A stretch of DNA of 45,033 nt from Bacteroidales bacterium (GCA_017539645.1 JAFYCM010000056.1:1-45033), one strand, 5' to 3'. Counted from the stretch's first letter, positions 17,336-26,669 are shown. Notes: generated by a model not told the origin, from the letters alone. Program-made: numbers and translations.

Positions 17336-17770
17336 ATGTCAATATCTACCATACTAACTATAATATTTATAGCTATAGCGCTCATAGGCAACTTCAAAAA
17401 GGACAAAAAGAAAGGTGAAGCAGAACCGAAAGCAGAGCCAACTCCTACCCCACCCGATGCCAACGAAAGCCCGATTAGTGGCTCGGCTTTCGCTCCGTTG
17501 TTCAACTCTATTTATGATAGCCTTGAGCCGAAGGTAACTACCATTCCTGAGCCAAAGGTGACTATTATTCCAGAGCAGCATAAGCAAACGGCAAAACCGA
17601 CAAAAAAACAACGCAAAGAGCATAAGCTACCCGAAGAAGGTGTAGCCACAACCGTTGCGCACAATGAAGTCGACCAAGTAGCTGAGCCACAAACCGATTC
17701 GAACTCAGCAGATTTCGATCTTCGCTCGGCAATCATCTCGCAGGTGATATTAGAGAGACCGAAGTGGTAG
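17336..17770 (+). CDS. Small membrane-anchored hypothetical protein with conserved C-terminal motif, 144 aa
   Basis: One N-terminal membrane segment (about residues 4-19) is followed by a Lys/Glu/Pro-rich, probably disordered linker with a near-duplication (LEPKVTTIPEPKVTIIPE). It ends in a short hydrophobic motif, DFDLRSAIISQVILERPKW. Small Bacteroidales proteins with the same layout (anchor, linker, terminal DLRxAxIxxxIL-type peptide) are, as I recall, common and uncharacterised. The end motif looks like a docking peptide for a partner protein; that is inference. The preceding box TACATTTG supports it as an expressed gene. The M20D gene follows 48 bp later. Confidence 0.7.
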   Translation: MSISTILTIIFIAIALIGNFKKDKKKGEAEPKAEPTPTPPDANESPISGSAFAPLFNSIYDSLEPKVTTIPEPKVTIIPEQHKQTAKPTKKQRKEHKLPEEGVATTVAHNEVDQVAEPQTDSNSADFDLRSAIISQVILERPKW

Positions 17771-17818
17771 ACGTTTTTAGCAGAGAATAAGCTATTTTTG
17801 CCAGAGTTTTTCTGAATA

Positions 17819-19012
17819 ATGATGATAAGCAAAGAATTCGTAACCCAAGCTGCGGCTGATTTATATGAAGAGACGTTGGAGATTAGGCGTCATCTTCATG
17901 AGCACCCAGAACTTTCGTTTCACGAAGTTGCTACATCGGCATACGTAGAAGAGAAACTCAAAGCTTTAGGCATTCCATACCAAAAAGGCTATGCAACGCA
18001 CGGCATTGCAGCAATGATAGATAGCGGCAAAGCAGGTCGCACCGTAGTGCTTCGTGCCGATATGGATGCGCTTCCGATAGAAGAAGACGCATCGCACGCT
18101 GTTTGTTCTAAAAACAAAGGCGTAATGCACGCTTGCGGTCACGACATGCATACAGCATCGCTACTCACCACAGCCAAGATTCTCAGCAACATGAAAGACC
18201 AATTTTGCGGTCGTGTGATGCTTGTGTTTCAGCCTGGCGAAGAGTGCTTCCCTGGAGGCGCAAAGGTGATGATGAGCGAAGGCTTGTTCGATGGCATCGA
18301 GCCCGACGTAGTCATTGGTGCGCACGTGATGCCCGACATGCCTACGGGTCATGTAGGATTTTGCGAAGGCAACTATATGGCCAGTGGCGACGAGATACAT
18401 CTCACAGTGAAAGGTCATGGCGGACATGGCGGAATGCCACATCTGCTTACCGACAACGTACTTATAGCGTGTCAACTTGTGGTAGCTATGCAGCAGCTTG
18501 TAGCGCGCGAAGTGCCAGCAACAATTCCTGCAGTGCTATCGTTCGGTAGAATAATAGCCGATGGAGCTACCAACGTCATTCCCGACAGTGTGTATATAGC
18601 AGGCACATTACGTACGCAAAGCGAAGAGTGGCGCGCCAAGTTGAAAGAGCGCATACGTACAATAGCAAAGAACCTAACCGAGGCTTTCGGAGCAACGTGC
18701 GACGTAGATATAAAAGATGGCTATCCTTCGGTTTATAACAATCCTCAAATTACGATGCTCGCTTCTCAATTTGCAACCGAACTTCTTGGTGCGCAATACG
18801 TAGAAAAGATGGGCGTACGTATGACTGCCGAAGATTTTGGCTACTACACACATAAATACCCGTCTGTTTTTTATAGGTTTGGCGTTTGCCGTGCCGATGG
18901 AACGACAGGTAACGTACATACCGCACAATTTTTACCAGATGAAGAGGCATTGCGGACCTCGCCTGCGATAATGGCTTGGCTTGCACTGCGTTTTCTTGAT
19001 AATATTGAATAA
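17819..19012 (+). CDS. M20D family amidohydrolase (N-acyl-amino-acid / IAA-amino-acid hydrolase type)
   Basis: A 397-aa cytoplasmic metalloenzyme that removes acyl groups from N-acylated amino acids or related amides. Family motifs are present in order: RRHLHEHPELSFHE (22-36), LRADMDALPIEE (78-89), the metal site HACGHDMH (104-111) with Cys106, and QPGEE (138-142). The lid-domain HGGHGGMPH segment follows near residue 200. The true substrate cannot be read from sequence. Two adjacent ATG codons (17819 and 17822) are both possible starts. The FucP-type transporter begins 4 bp after the stop, so the two form an operon. Confidence 0.92.
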   Translation: MMISKEFVTQAAADLYEETLEIRRHLHEHPELSFHEVATSAYVEEKLKALGIPYQKGYATHGIAAMIDSGKAGRTVVLRADMDALPIEEDASHAVCSKNKGVMHACGHDMHTASLLTTAKILSNMKDQFCGRVMLVFQPGEECFPGGAKVMMSEGLFDGIEPDVVIGAHVMPDMPTGHVGFCEGNYMASGDEIHLTVKGHGGHGGMPHLLTDNVLIACQLVVAMQQLVAREVPATIPAVLSFGRIIADGATNVIPDSVYIAGTLRTQSEEWRAKLKERIRTIAKNLTEAFGATCDVDIKDGYPSVYNNPQITMLASQFATELLGAQYVEKMGVRMTAEDFGYYTHKYPSVFYRFGVCRADGTTGNVHTAQFLPDEEALRTSPAIMAWLALRFLDNIE

Positions 19013-19016
19013 ATAT

Positions 19017-20366
19017 ATGACTAAGAAAAGAATAGTATTTTCGTTTATCGCAGTAACACTCTGCTTTGCATTGTGGGGCTTCGCCAACGACATCACCAAT
19101 CCAATGGTGAAAGCTTTTTCGAAAATATTCAAAATGAGCGTCACCGATGGCGCATTGGTGCAAATGGCATTCTATGGAGGCTATTTCGCCATGGCTCTGC
19201 CTGCAGCGCTCTTCATACATAAGTATAGCTACAAGAAGGGCCTCATATTAGGTTTGATACTCTTCGCCGTGGGTTCGTTCGGCTTCCTGCCAGCAGTGGC
19301 AAGTGGCAACTACTACCCTTTCCTCATAGCCTACTTCGTGCTCACTTGCGGACTCTCGTTCCTCGAAACGTCGGCAAACCCATACATACTTACGCTCGGC
19401 GACCCGAAGAATGCCGCCATACGCATCAACCTTGCACAATCGTTCAACCCAATAGGTTCGCTCTTTGGCATGTGGGTGGCTATGCACTTCATTCAGGAGA
19501 AAATGTGCACACTGTCTACCGAAGAACGCCTTTCGCTCAACGCCGACCAGTTTGAAGCCATAAAGCTTTCCGACTTGCAAATCATCAGTCAGCCATACAT
19601 ATTCTTAGGCCTGTTAGGCTTGGTATTGCTATTCATACTATTGATAGTATTGCCCGAGCATAGCCATACCGTCGACAACGACACGCCCAAGAAGAGCAAC
19701 GAAAGCATAGTCAACGCTTTCCGCCGAATACTATCTACGCGCGGCTACACCTCTGGTTTCGTGGCACAATTCTTCTACGTAGGCGCACAAATTATGTGTT
19801 GGACATTCATCATTCAATATGGCACAGAAGTCTTCACCGCCTACGGATTGGGCGAACTCGAAGCCGAAATAATGTCGCAGAAATACAATATGGTGGCCAT
19901 GGTGCTCTTCTGTGCATCGCGTTTCCTATGTACGTATCTGATGAAATTCTTCCGCCCGGAAGCGCTTCTCACCAGTCTGTCTGTCATTGCAATACTTTTG
20001 TGCGTTGGCGTAATAGTTATGGTGAATGAAATAGGTATGGCATGTTTGGTGGGTATCTCGGCGTGCATGTCGCTGATGTTCCCTACGATATATAGTTTGT
20101 CGCTGCGCGGACTCGACCACGAAGACGCTAAACTTGGCGCAGCTGGTCAGATTATGGCAATACTCGGCGGTTCGGTGTTGCCAGCAGTTCAAGCATTGAT
20201 TATCGATACCACACCCGTAGCCGACGAGTCGATGGTTAGCATCTCGTTCCTTGTGCCACTCTTAAGTTTCGGTGTAGTTACATTCTACGGCGTAAAGTCT
20301 ATACACGACATAGCTCGCGAAAAAGAGATGCATGGGATAGATATAGAAAAAGATTATTATGAATAA
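19017..20366 (+). CDS. FucP-type sugar:H+ symporter (MFS)
   Basis: 449 aa from the ATG at 19017; an upstream start at 18981 would overlap the M20D gene and adds no family sequence, so I reject it. Twelve membrane segments are expected. The N-terminal LCFALWGFANDITNPMV and SFLETSANPYILTLG are hallmarks of the L-fucose permease/GluP branch of the major facilitator superfamily, which carries fucose, glucose, galactose or N-acetylglucosamine. The partner amidohydrolase suggests an amino-acylated or N-acyl substrate, but that is only inference. The next gene starts 8 bp before this stop, indicating translational coupling. Confidence 0.88.
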   Translation: MTKKRIVFSFIAVTLCFALWGFANDITNPMVKAFSKIFKMSVTDGALVQMAFYGGYFAMALPAALFIHKYSYKKGLILGLILFAVGSFGFLPAVASGNYYPFLIAYFVLTCGLSFLETSANPYILTLGDPKNAAIRINLAQSFNPIGSLFGMWVAMHFIQEKMCTLSTEERLSLNADQFEAIKLSDLQIISQPYIFLGLLGLVLLFILLIVLPEHSHTVDNDTPKKSNESIVNAFRRILSTRGYTSGFVAQFFYVGAQIMCWTFIIQYGTEVFTAYGLGELEAEIMSQKYNMVAMVLFCASRFLCTYLMKFFRPEALLTSLSVIAILLCVGVIVMVNEIGMACLVGISACMSLMFPTIYSLSLRGLDHEDAKLGAAGQIMAILGGSVLPAVQALIIDTTPVADESMVSISFLVPLLSFGVVTFYGVKSIHDIAREKEMHGIDIEKDYYE

Positions 20367-20952
20367 AGAGAAAGCGGTATACTCAAAACCCGTATTGGAA
20401 TTTGCAACCGTAGCGCGCGAATATTGCGTATTCTTGGAGAATACAGAGCGCTACTCGAAGATAGATTTTCTCACCGTGGCATCGCGCATATTGCCATTGC
20501 TATACGTAAAAGCATCGTTGCTACCTACGCTCAAGCAGATAATGGACGAACCACCAATGACAGTTGTCGATGAGTATATATACGAATCGGTACGCCGCAG
20601 TGTTCGCCGCCGCCTCACTCGCCACGACGAATACTTAGAGACATTCAAAGAAGATCAGCAACGCAGCATAGAACCCGTACCAGCCAACATATCAGAAGAT
20701 TTGGCCGATATATATCAAGATATGCGCGACTTCTGCGAAGCATTTAGCATTGGTGTTGAGGATATTATGAACGATGCCTTGGTACGCGTCTCTGACAACT
20801 TTCGCAACTATTGGGGACAGCGACTCTGCAATGCCCTACGCGCCATACACAATGCGCTCTACAGTGGCGACGACCTCAGCGACGAGAAGGCTGCCGAAGA
20901 AGAGAACGACACGAAAAACACGAACTCCAATTACGACGACGATAACTTTTAG
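20359..20952 (+). CDS. DUF5063 protein, 197 aa
   Basis: A soluble, largely helical acidic protein that fits the DUF5063 family, found in Bacteroidetes next to a 3'-5' exonuclease, as it is here. No catalytic motif is visible. The C-terminus is strongly acidic and low in complexity (EEENDTKNTNSNYDDDNF). Its first codons overlap the end of the transporter gene by 8 bp, and the exonuclease begins 3 bp after its stop. The constant pairing with the exonuclease suggests a role with it in nucleic acid processing. That is inference from context; the function is unknown. Confidence 0.85.
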   Translation: MNKEKAVYSKPVLEFATVAREYCVFLENTERYSKIDFLTVASRILPLLYVKASLLPTLKQIMDEPPMTVVDEYIYESVRRSVRRRLTRHDEYLETFKEDQQRSIEPVPANISEDLADIYQDMRDFCEAFSIGVEDIMNDALVRVSDNFRNYWGQRLCNALRAIHNALYSGDDLSDEKAAEEENDTKNTNSNYDDDNF

Positions 20953-20955
20953 CCG

Positions 20956-21582
20956 ATGCACCGCCTAACAAACGAAGAACTCGACAAACTTCCACTTTCG
21001 CAATTCGAAGGTCAGATTGACGTTGTAGACAATGCCGAAAGCCTTGCCAAAGCCGTTGAAGAGATGTCGCAAGAGACACGCCTTGGCTTCGACACCGAGA
21101 CTCGTCCGTCGTTTAGGCGTGGCATGTCGTACGGCGTATCGCTGCTACAACTTTCGACTACCGACCACGCTTGGCTCATCAGAGTAAACAAAGTGGAGAT
21201 GAGCGACGAACTTATAGCGCTGCTCGAGAATGAGAACATTCTGAAGACGGGCGTTGCCATTCGCGACGACATAAAGGCCCTCCAAAAGCGCCGCCGATTT
21301 CAACCACGCGGCTTCGTTGAACTTCAGACGATAGCAAATCAACTTCAATTTGAAGATTTTAGCCTGAAAAAGCTTGCAGCTCACGTTCTTGGCATACGTA
21401 TAAGTAAACGCCAACGCCTCAGCAATTGGGAGGCCGACGAACTGGCACTCGCACAACAGCACTACGCTGCTACAGATGCTTGGGTCTCTCTACTTATTTA
21501 TGAAGGCTTCGAAAAAGGAGTGACTGAGCATGAGCGCGTGATTCAAGCCATAGCAGAAGCCAAAGCAGAACAAGAATCATAA
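20956..21582 (+). CDS. DEDDy-type 3'-5' exonuclease (RNase D-like)
   Basis: 208 aa with a single exonuclease domain. The first acidic pair is Asp46 and Glu48 in LGFDTETRPSF. The Exo II aspartate is in VAIRDDIKAL. The Exo III motif YAATDAWVSLLIYE has the tyrosine and aspartate of the DEDDy subclass. It lacks the HRDC domain of full RNase D, so it resembles the short WRN/RNase D-like exonucleases of Bacteroidetes. Likely substrates are RNA or DNA 3' ends. It is in the same tight cluster as the DUF5063 gene and an rRNA methyltransferase. Confidence 0.9.
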   Translation: MHRLTNEELDKLPLSQFEGQIDVVDNAESLAKAVEEMSQETRLGFDTETRPSFRRGMSYGVSLLQLSTTDHAWLIRVNKVEMSDELIALLENENILKTGVAIRDDIKALQKRRRFQPRGFVELQTIANQLQFEDFSLKKLAAHVLGIRISKRQRLSNWEADELALAQQHYAATDAWVSLLIYEGFEKGVTEHERVIQAIAEAKAEQES

Positions 21583-21606
21583 ATACGAACAGAAAACAAT
21601 AATTCC

Positions 21607-22785
21607 ATGATAAGCATAACCCTAAAACGCGGCAAAGAACAGAGCCTCGAACGCTTTCACCCTTGGATTTTCTCGGGTGCAATAGCTCGTATCAACGGCG
21701 AACCGCAAGAAGGCGATGTAGTAGAAGTAGTAGCTGCCGATGGTCATTTCCTATGCCTTGGCCACTATCAAATTGGCTCTATCGCTGTGCGCGTGCTCTC
21801 GTTCAAGCCTATCGAAATAAATCAGAAATTCTACGACCAACTCATTGCCGAGGCATATCAACTCCGCATCGACATTGGCTTGGCAGAAAGCACCCAGACG
21901 ACGGCTTATCGTCTCGTACACGGCGAAGGCGACGGTCTACCAGGCTTAGTTATAGACATTTACAACGGCACAGCAGTCGTTCAAATGCACTCCGTAGGTA
22001 TGTATCGCGACCGCGATTTGATTGACAAAGCTCTCCGCCGCGTGATGGGCGACAAACTAAAAGCTATATACAACAAGAGCGAAGGCACGCTGCCATTCAA
22101 AGCCGCGCTCAACCCGCAGAACCACTACACTTGGGGCAAACCAGACTCTAAAGAGGCTATGGAAAACGGCCTGCGCTTCTTGCCCGACTGGGAGAAAGGT
22201 CAGAAGACTGGCTTCTTCGTCGACCAGCGCGAAAATCGAGCACTCATTGAGCGCTATGCTAAAGGTCGCAACGTGCTGAATATGTTCTGCTACACGGGCG
22301 GTTTCTCTATTTATGCTATGCGTGGCGGCGCAAATCTCGTACACAGCGTAGACAGTTCAGAGCGTGCTATCGAATTGACTAACAACAATATAGAACTCAA
22401 CTTCCCAGGCGATGCTCGTCATGCTGCATTTGCACAAGATGCATTCCATTTTATGGAACAAGCCAAAGAGAAATATGACCTCATTGTGCTCGATCCGCCA
22501 GCTTTTGCTAAGCATCTCAACGTGCTCAACAACGCACTAAAAGGCTATCGCCGACTAAATACCAAAGCCATAGAGATGATTGAGCCAGGCGGCATTCTAT
22601 TTACGTTCTCATGCTCGCAAGTGGTAAGCCGCGATGTGTTCCGCACCATGGTATTTACCTCGGCAGCAAAGGCTGGTCGACGCGTAAGTATTTTGCACCA
22701 ACTATCGCAGCCAGCCGACCACCCTATAAATATTTATCACCCAGAAGGCGAATATCTCAAGGGTTTGGTCGTAAGAGTATACTAA
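21607..22785 (+). CDS. RlmI-like class I SAM-dependent rRNA methyltransferase
   Basis: 392 aa. The N-terminal PUA domain (about residues 1-75, with HPWIFSGAI) is followed by a Rossmann methyltransferase. The SAM-binding loop is in VLNMFCYTGGFSIYAM (about residues 223-238) and motif IV is LIVLDPPAFAKH. This is the RlmI/YccW family, which makes 5-methylcytosine in 23S rRNA in E. coli; the exact target here is unproven. Length is normal. It lies 24 bp after the exonuclease gene and upstream of a DEAD-box helicase, an RNA-related cluster. Confidence 0.92.
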   Translation: MISITLKRGKEQSLERFHPWIFSGAIARINGEPQEGDVVEVVAADGHFLCLGHYQIGSIAVRVLSFKPIEINQKFYDQLIAEAYQLRIDIGLAESTQTTAYRLVHGEGDGLPGLVIDIYNGTAVVQMHSVGMYRDRDLIDKALRRVMGDKLKAIYNKSEGTLPFKAALNPQNHYTWGKPDSKEAMENGLRFLPDWEKGQKTGFFVDQRENRALIERYAKGRNVLNMFCYTGGFSIYAMRGGANLVHSVDSSERAIELTNNNIELNFPGDARHAAFAQDAFHFMEQAKEKYDLIVLDPPAFAKHLNVLNNALKGYRRLNTKAIEMIEPGGILFTFSCSQVVSRDVFRTMVFTSAAKAGRRVSILHQLSQPADHPINIYHPEGEYLKGLVVRVY

Positions 22786-22823
22786 ACTGAGTATCACATA
22801 TTTATACACATAAAAACGCCTAT

Positions 22824-24155
22824 ATGCAATTTAGCGATTTTGGTTTCGATGACGAACTGATGGACAGTTTGAACGCTATGCATTTCGAGAATGCTACGCC
22901 AGTGCAAGAGCAAGCCATTCCCGTAATTATGAAGGGATCGGACTTGATAGCTTGCGCACAAACAGGAACAGGAAAAACGGCTGCCTACCTACTGCCAGTC
23001 ATCGATAGCATAATACGCCACCCATACGAAGGCATCGACACCATAGTGCTCGTGCCTACACGCGAACTCTCCATTCAGATTGACCAACAGATGGAGGGTT
23101 TCGGCTATTTTGTAGACGTCAGCAGTACTGCTATTTACGGCGGCAACGACTCGCGCGAATGGGATCGTCAACGAACTTCTATCGAAGAGGGTGCCGACAT
23201 AATTATAGCTACTCCGGGTCGTATGCTACAACACATTGCTATGGGCTATGTGGACTTCAGTAGCGTGAAGCACCTCATTCTCGACGAGGCCGACCGTATG
23301 CTCGACATGGGGTTCTACGACGACATTATGAAGGTGGTAGAACTTCTGCCCAAAGAAGGTCGCCAAACGTTGATGTTTTCTGCCACTATGCCACCTAAAA
23401 TCAGGCAGTTGGCTAAGGCAATTCTTCAGAATCCACAGGAGATAAATATTGCCATATCTAAGCCTGCTGAGGGCATTCACCAGATGGCTTATTGTGTATA
23501 CGATACGCAGAAAAATGCCCTCGTACGCCAACTTGTCAGCCAACGCAAAGATGGCAGCATAATTATATTCTCAGGCAGAAAACAATCTGTAAAAGAGCTA
23601 TATAGCTACTTACGCAGTGCGCACTTCAGCGTAGGTGTAATCCACTCAGACCTTGAACAGAAGGATCGTGAAGAGGTTTTGCTAAAATTCCGCAATCGCG
23701 ACATAAATATTCTCGTTGCTACCGACATCATAGCTCGAGGCATCGATATAGAGAAAATCGACGCCGTGATTAACTACGACGTACCACGCGATGCCGAGGA
23801 TTACGTACACCGCATCGGACGTACGGCGCGCGCACAAACCACTGGTGAGGCATTCACGCTCATCAACGAGAAGGATATGTACAACTTTGCGCGCATCGAA
23901 TCGCTTATTGAGAAAGAGGTGGAGAAGGGCACGCTTCCTGCCGAACTTGGCGAAGGTCCTGCATACAACCCGAAAGGAAGAGGCAACGAACATGGCAACC
24001 GTGGCGCCAACAACCATCAACGCCGACATCGCGGTGGACGTGGCCATCGTCCCAAAGGCAAAGGCAATAACGCCAATGGCGATGCCAATAACAACGGCGC
24101 AAATGCCGAACGCACCCAGCAACGCATGCACCGCCGTGGCGACAGACATAAGTGA
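22824..24155 (+). CDS. DEAD-box RNA helicase
   Basis: 443 aa, an ATP-dependent RNA-unwinding enzyme. Motifs in order: Q motif TPVQEQAIP; Walker A AQTGTGKT (45-52); PTRELS; TPGRM; DEAD (154-157); SAT; the C-terminal RecA domain with ATDIIARGID; and HRIGRTAR. The tail after residue about 375 is basic and rich in Gly, Asn, Arg and His, an RNA-binding extension like that of RhlE-type helicases. It likely acts in ribosome assembly or mRNA turnover. The stop is followed immediately by family B repeats. Confidence 0.95.
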   Translation: MQFSDFGFDDELMDSLNAMHFENATPVQEQAIPVIMKGSDLIACAQTGTGKTAAYLLPVIDSIIRHPYEGIDTIVLVPTRELSIQIDQQMEGFGYFVDVSSTAIYGGNDSREWDRQRTSIEEGADIIIATPGRMLQHIAMGYVDFSSVKHLILDEADRMLDMGFYDDIMKVVELLPKEGRQTLMFSATMPPKIRQLAKAILQNPQEINIAISKPAEGIHQMAYCVYDTQKNALVRQLVSQRKDGSIIIFSGRKQSVKELYSYLRSAHFSVGVIHSDLEQKDREEVLLKFRNRDINILVATDIIARGIDIEKIDAVINYDVPRDAEDYVHRIGRTARAQTTGEAFTLINEKDMYNFARIESLIEKEVEKGTLPAELGEGPAYNPKGRGNEHGNRGANNHQRRHRGGRGHRPKGKGNNANGDANNNGANAERTQQRMHRRGDRHK

Positions 24156-24184
24156 ATTGAAAATTCAAAATTGAAAATTGAAAT
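24155..24184. repeat. Interspersed short repeat, family B (copy 2)
   Basis: AATTGAAAATTCAAAATTGA and AAATTGAAAT begin at the helicase stop codon. Together with the family A tract at 24195-24227 it fills the whole 76-bp space before nspC. Confidence 0.65.
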
Positions 24185-24194
24185 CTGCGTTCAT

Positions 24195-24227
24195 AGCTCG
24201 TAATTTGTAATTCGTAACTCGTAATTA
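24195..24227. repeat. Interspersed short repeat, family A (copy 2)
   Basis: AGCTCGTAATTTGTAATTCG then TAACTCGTAATTA, ending 4 bp before the nspC ATG. It is nearly the same as copies at 12835 and 26641. Confidence 0.7.
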
Positions 24228-24231
24228 ATCA

Positions 24232-25365
24232 ATGACTATAGACTACAATAGTGCACCCAACCCTTGCTACATACTTGAAGCTGATTTGCTTCGTCGCAAT
24301 TTGAAACTCATCAAGGACGTAGAGACTCGCTCGGGTGCTACTATAATATTGGCATTCAAGGCTTTTGCTTTATGGAAAGCATTTCCTATAGTAAAAGAAT
24401 ATTTCAACTGCGCCACCGCAAGTTCACTCAGTGAAGCAATGTTGGCCAACGAAGAGTTGGGAGCAATGGCGCACACTTTTGCACCAGCCTACACCGACGA
24501 AGAATTTCCGAAAATAGCAGCATTGAGTAGCCACTTGACGTTCAATAGTTTATCGCAATTTGAACGTTTGCATGCCAAAGCACAAGGCGTATCGTATGGG
24601 CTCCGCGTGAATCCTGAGTATAGTGCCGTAGAAACCGACCTTTACAATCCATGCGTTAGAGGTTCGCGCTTGGGCGTTCTTAGCGATGATATGCCCGAGG
24701 AACTTCCGAAAGAGATTGAGGGACTGCACTTTCACGCACTCTGCGAAGGCAGCGCCGAAGATTTGGAGAATACTCTCACAGCGTTCGAAAACCGTTTTGC
24801 GCATTGGATTCCGCAAGTGAAATGGGTCAACTTTGGCGGCGGTCACCTGATGACGCGCAAAGGCTACAACGTGGAGCACCTCATAAATATCATCAAGGCA
24901 TTCCGCAAACGTTGGGGTGTGGAGGTGATACTCGAACCTGGCAGTGCATTTGCTTGGCAAACAGGCGTTCTCACGAGCAAAGTGGTCGACATTGTCAAGA
25001 GTGGAGATGTTACGACGGCCATTCTTAACGTGTCGTTTGCATGCCACATGCCCGATTGCCTCGAAATGCCATACAAGCCAAATATTCGTGGTGCACATAA
25101 CGAACCAGTTCAAGGCCTTCCAACATATAGAATGGGAGGAAACAGCTGTTTGGCAGGCGACTACGTTGGCGATTGGTCGTTCGACAAACCGCTGCAGATT
25201 GGCGATACCATAGATTTCGAGGACATGATTCACTATACCACCGTGAAAACCACCATGTTCAACGGCGTGTCGCACCCATCGATAGCCATTTTCGACCCAC
25301 AGAACGGAGGCATGAAAGTGGTGCGAGAGTTCGGCTACGAAGATTACAAAAGCCGTATGTCGTAA
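24232..25365 (+). CDS. nspC: Carboxynorspermidine decarboxylase NspC
   Basis: A 377-aa fold-III PLP enzyme that decarboxylates carboxynorspermidine or carboxyspermidine, the last step of the alternative polyamine pathway used by Bacteroidetes. The PLP lysine is Lys43 in ILAFKAFALW. Other marks are HALCEGSAEDLE, WVNFGGGHLMTRKGYN, LEPGSAFAWQTG and the partner-subunit cysteine region CHMPDCLEMPYKP. GGNSCLAGDYVGDW near the C-terminus is also diagnostic. The partner dehydrogenase gene is not in this window. The start ATG directly follows a short-repeat tract. Confidence 0.93.
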   Translation: MTIDYNSAPNPCYILEADLLRRNLKLIKDVETRSGATIILAFKAFALWKAFPIVKEYFNCATASSLSEAMLANEELGAMAHTFAPAYTDEEFPKIAALSSHLTFNSLSQFERLHAKAQGVSYGLRVNPEYSAVETDLYNPCVRGSRLGVLSDDMPEELPKEIEGLHFHALCEGSAEDLENTLTAFENRFAHWIPQVKWVNFGGGHLMTRKGYNVEHLINIIKAFRKRWGVEVILEPGSAFAWQTGVLTSKVVDIVKSGDVTTAILNVSFACHMPDCLEMPYKPNIRGAHNEPVQGLPTYRMGGNSCLAGDYVGDWSFDKPLQIGDTIDFEDMIHYTTVKTTMFNGVSHPSIAIFDPQNGGMKVVREFGYEDYKSRMS

Positions 25366-25367
25366 GT

Positions 25368-25421
25368 AAATTGGAAGTTGACATCTGAAAACTGAAAATT
25401 GGAAGCTGGATATTGGAAACT
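25368..25421. repeat. Interspersed short repeat, family B (copy 3, divergent)
   Basis: AAATTGGAAGTTGACATCTG, AAAACTGAAAATTGGAAGCT and following bases form an imprecise AATTGGAA/AACTGAAA series straight after the nspC stop. Confidence 0.55.
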
Positions 25422-25493
25422 AATAAGGGGCCATGCCACCTTGTCTAAATAAGAATCTGTGTCCAATTGTACATACGAAACGACGAGAATGCT

Positions 25494-25501
25494 TATATTT
25501 G
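25494..25501 (+). promoter_or_regulatory. Candidate -7 box for the LptF/LptG gene
   Basis: TATATTTG fits TAnnTTTG and lies 28 bp before the TTG start. The nearest TTG (25467-25469) gives a 24-bp spacer, longer than usual. Confidence 0.4.
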
Positions 25502-25529
25502 GAATCATTTTGAATAACGCTCTGCAAAA

Positions 25530-26612
25530 TTGAAAAAGCTCGACCTATACATACTAAAGAAATTCTTAGGTACGTACGTATTTATCGTCCTCATTATCAT
25601 AAGTATAGTGATAGTGTTCGACCTCGTAGAGAAGATGGACGACTTCATCGAGAGCAAAGCCCCGAAGCAAGCTATAATATTCGACTACTACCTCAATTTG
25701 GTGCCCTACTACGCCAATATGCTCTCGCCGCTCATCGTATTTATCTCGGTGATATTCTTCACCTCTAAGATGGCAGGACAGACCGAAATCATCGCCATTT
25801 TGGCAAGCGGCGTAAGTTTTCGCCGATTTATGTATCCATACGTATTAGGCGCAACTATCATAGCTACAATTAGTTACATACTTAGCGCCGAAGTCATACC
25901 TATAGCAAATAGAACGCGAATAGATTTTGAAAATGTATACATAAAATCGCGGCGCGAGACGGGTTTGAGCGATATGCACATGCAGATTCAGCCTGGCGTG
26001 TATGTATATATGGGCCGCTACCATTCGTTTCGCGAGACGGGCGACCGCTTCAATATGGAGAAATTCGATGGCAAACGCATGGTGTCTAGACTCTTTGCAC
26101 GAACCATCACCTACGACTCTATAAACGGCAACTGGCATCTGCGTAACTACACCAAATGGGACTTCGACGAGAATGGTATCACGCACAAGATAACCACTGG
26201 TGCTCAGATAGATAGCGTAATAAATATTATGCCGTCGGACTTCAAGAAAGAGCGCAAATCGTTTGAGATGCTCACCAGCAACGAACTCAGCGACCACATT
26301 GACGAATTGCAGCGACGCAACATAGGCAACACCGAAGATTTCGAGATTGAGCTGCGCAAGCGTCAAGCGTCGCCATTTGCGGCATTCATACTTACGCTCA
26401 TCGGCGTGTCGCTATCGTCGCGCAAGACTCGCGGCGGCATGGGCGTGAACATCGGTTTGGGCTTGGTACTCAGCTTCGTATACATACTCTTCTTGACACT
26501 ATCGACAACGTTTGCCGTCAACGGAAGCATGAATATCGTGCTTGCTGTGTGGCTGCCAAACATAGTCTTTAGCATAATAGGCGTAGTGCTGTATATGAAA
26601 GCGCCTAAGTAA
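25530..26612 (+). CDS. LptF/LptG family permease
   Basis: 360 aa, an inner-membrane subunit of the LPS export ABC transporter, which extracts lipopolysaccharide from the inner membrane. Six membrane helices are expected: three N-terminal (about 12-35, 58-80, 100-122) and three C-terminal (about 285-355), around a periplasmic jellyroll domain. The N-terminus LDLYILKKFLGTYVF is typical of the YjgP/YjgQ family. The start codon is TTG; no in-frame ATG exists nearby that keeps this conserved N-terminus. LptF and LptG cannot be separated by eye. Confidence 0.9.
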   Translation: MKKLDLYILKKFLGTYVFIVLIIISIVIVFDLVEKMDDFIESKAPKQAIIFDYYLNLVPYYANMLSPLIVFISVIFFTSKMAGQTEIIAILASGVSFRRFMYPYVLGATIIATISYILSAEVIPIANRTRIDFENVYIKSRRETGLSDMHMQIQPGVYVYMGRYHSFRETGDRFNMEKFDGKRMVSRLFARTITYDSINGNWHLRNYTKWDFDENGITHKITTGAQIDSVINIMPSDFKKERKSFEMLTSNELSDHIDELQRRNIGNTEDFEIELRKRQASPFAAFILTLIGVSLSSRKTRGGMGVNIGLGLVLSFVYILFLTLSTTFAVNGSMNIVLAVWLPNIVFSIIGVVLYMKAPK

Positions 26613-26640
26613 ATTGAGAATTGAAAACTGAAAATTGAAG
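26611..26640. repeat. Interspersed short repeat, family B (copy 4)
   Basis: AAATTGAGAATTGAAAACTG then AAAATTGAAG directly overlaps the LptF/G stop codon and runs into a family A tract. Confidence 0.6.
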
Positions 26641-26669
26641 GTAACTCGTAATTCGAAACTCGTAACTAA
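26641..26669. repeat. Interspersed short repeat, family A (copy 3)
   Basis: GTAACTCGTAATTCGAAACT then CGTAACTAA, ending 4 bp before the ATG at 26674. The spacing to the start codon is the same as at nspC. Confidence 0.7.

Noticed and set aside
18981-19016. Upstream ATG extending the FucP-type transporter
   Set aside because: It would overlap the end of the M20D gene by 32 bp and adds residues outside the family; the ATG at 19017 is 4 bp after that stop.
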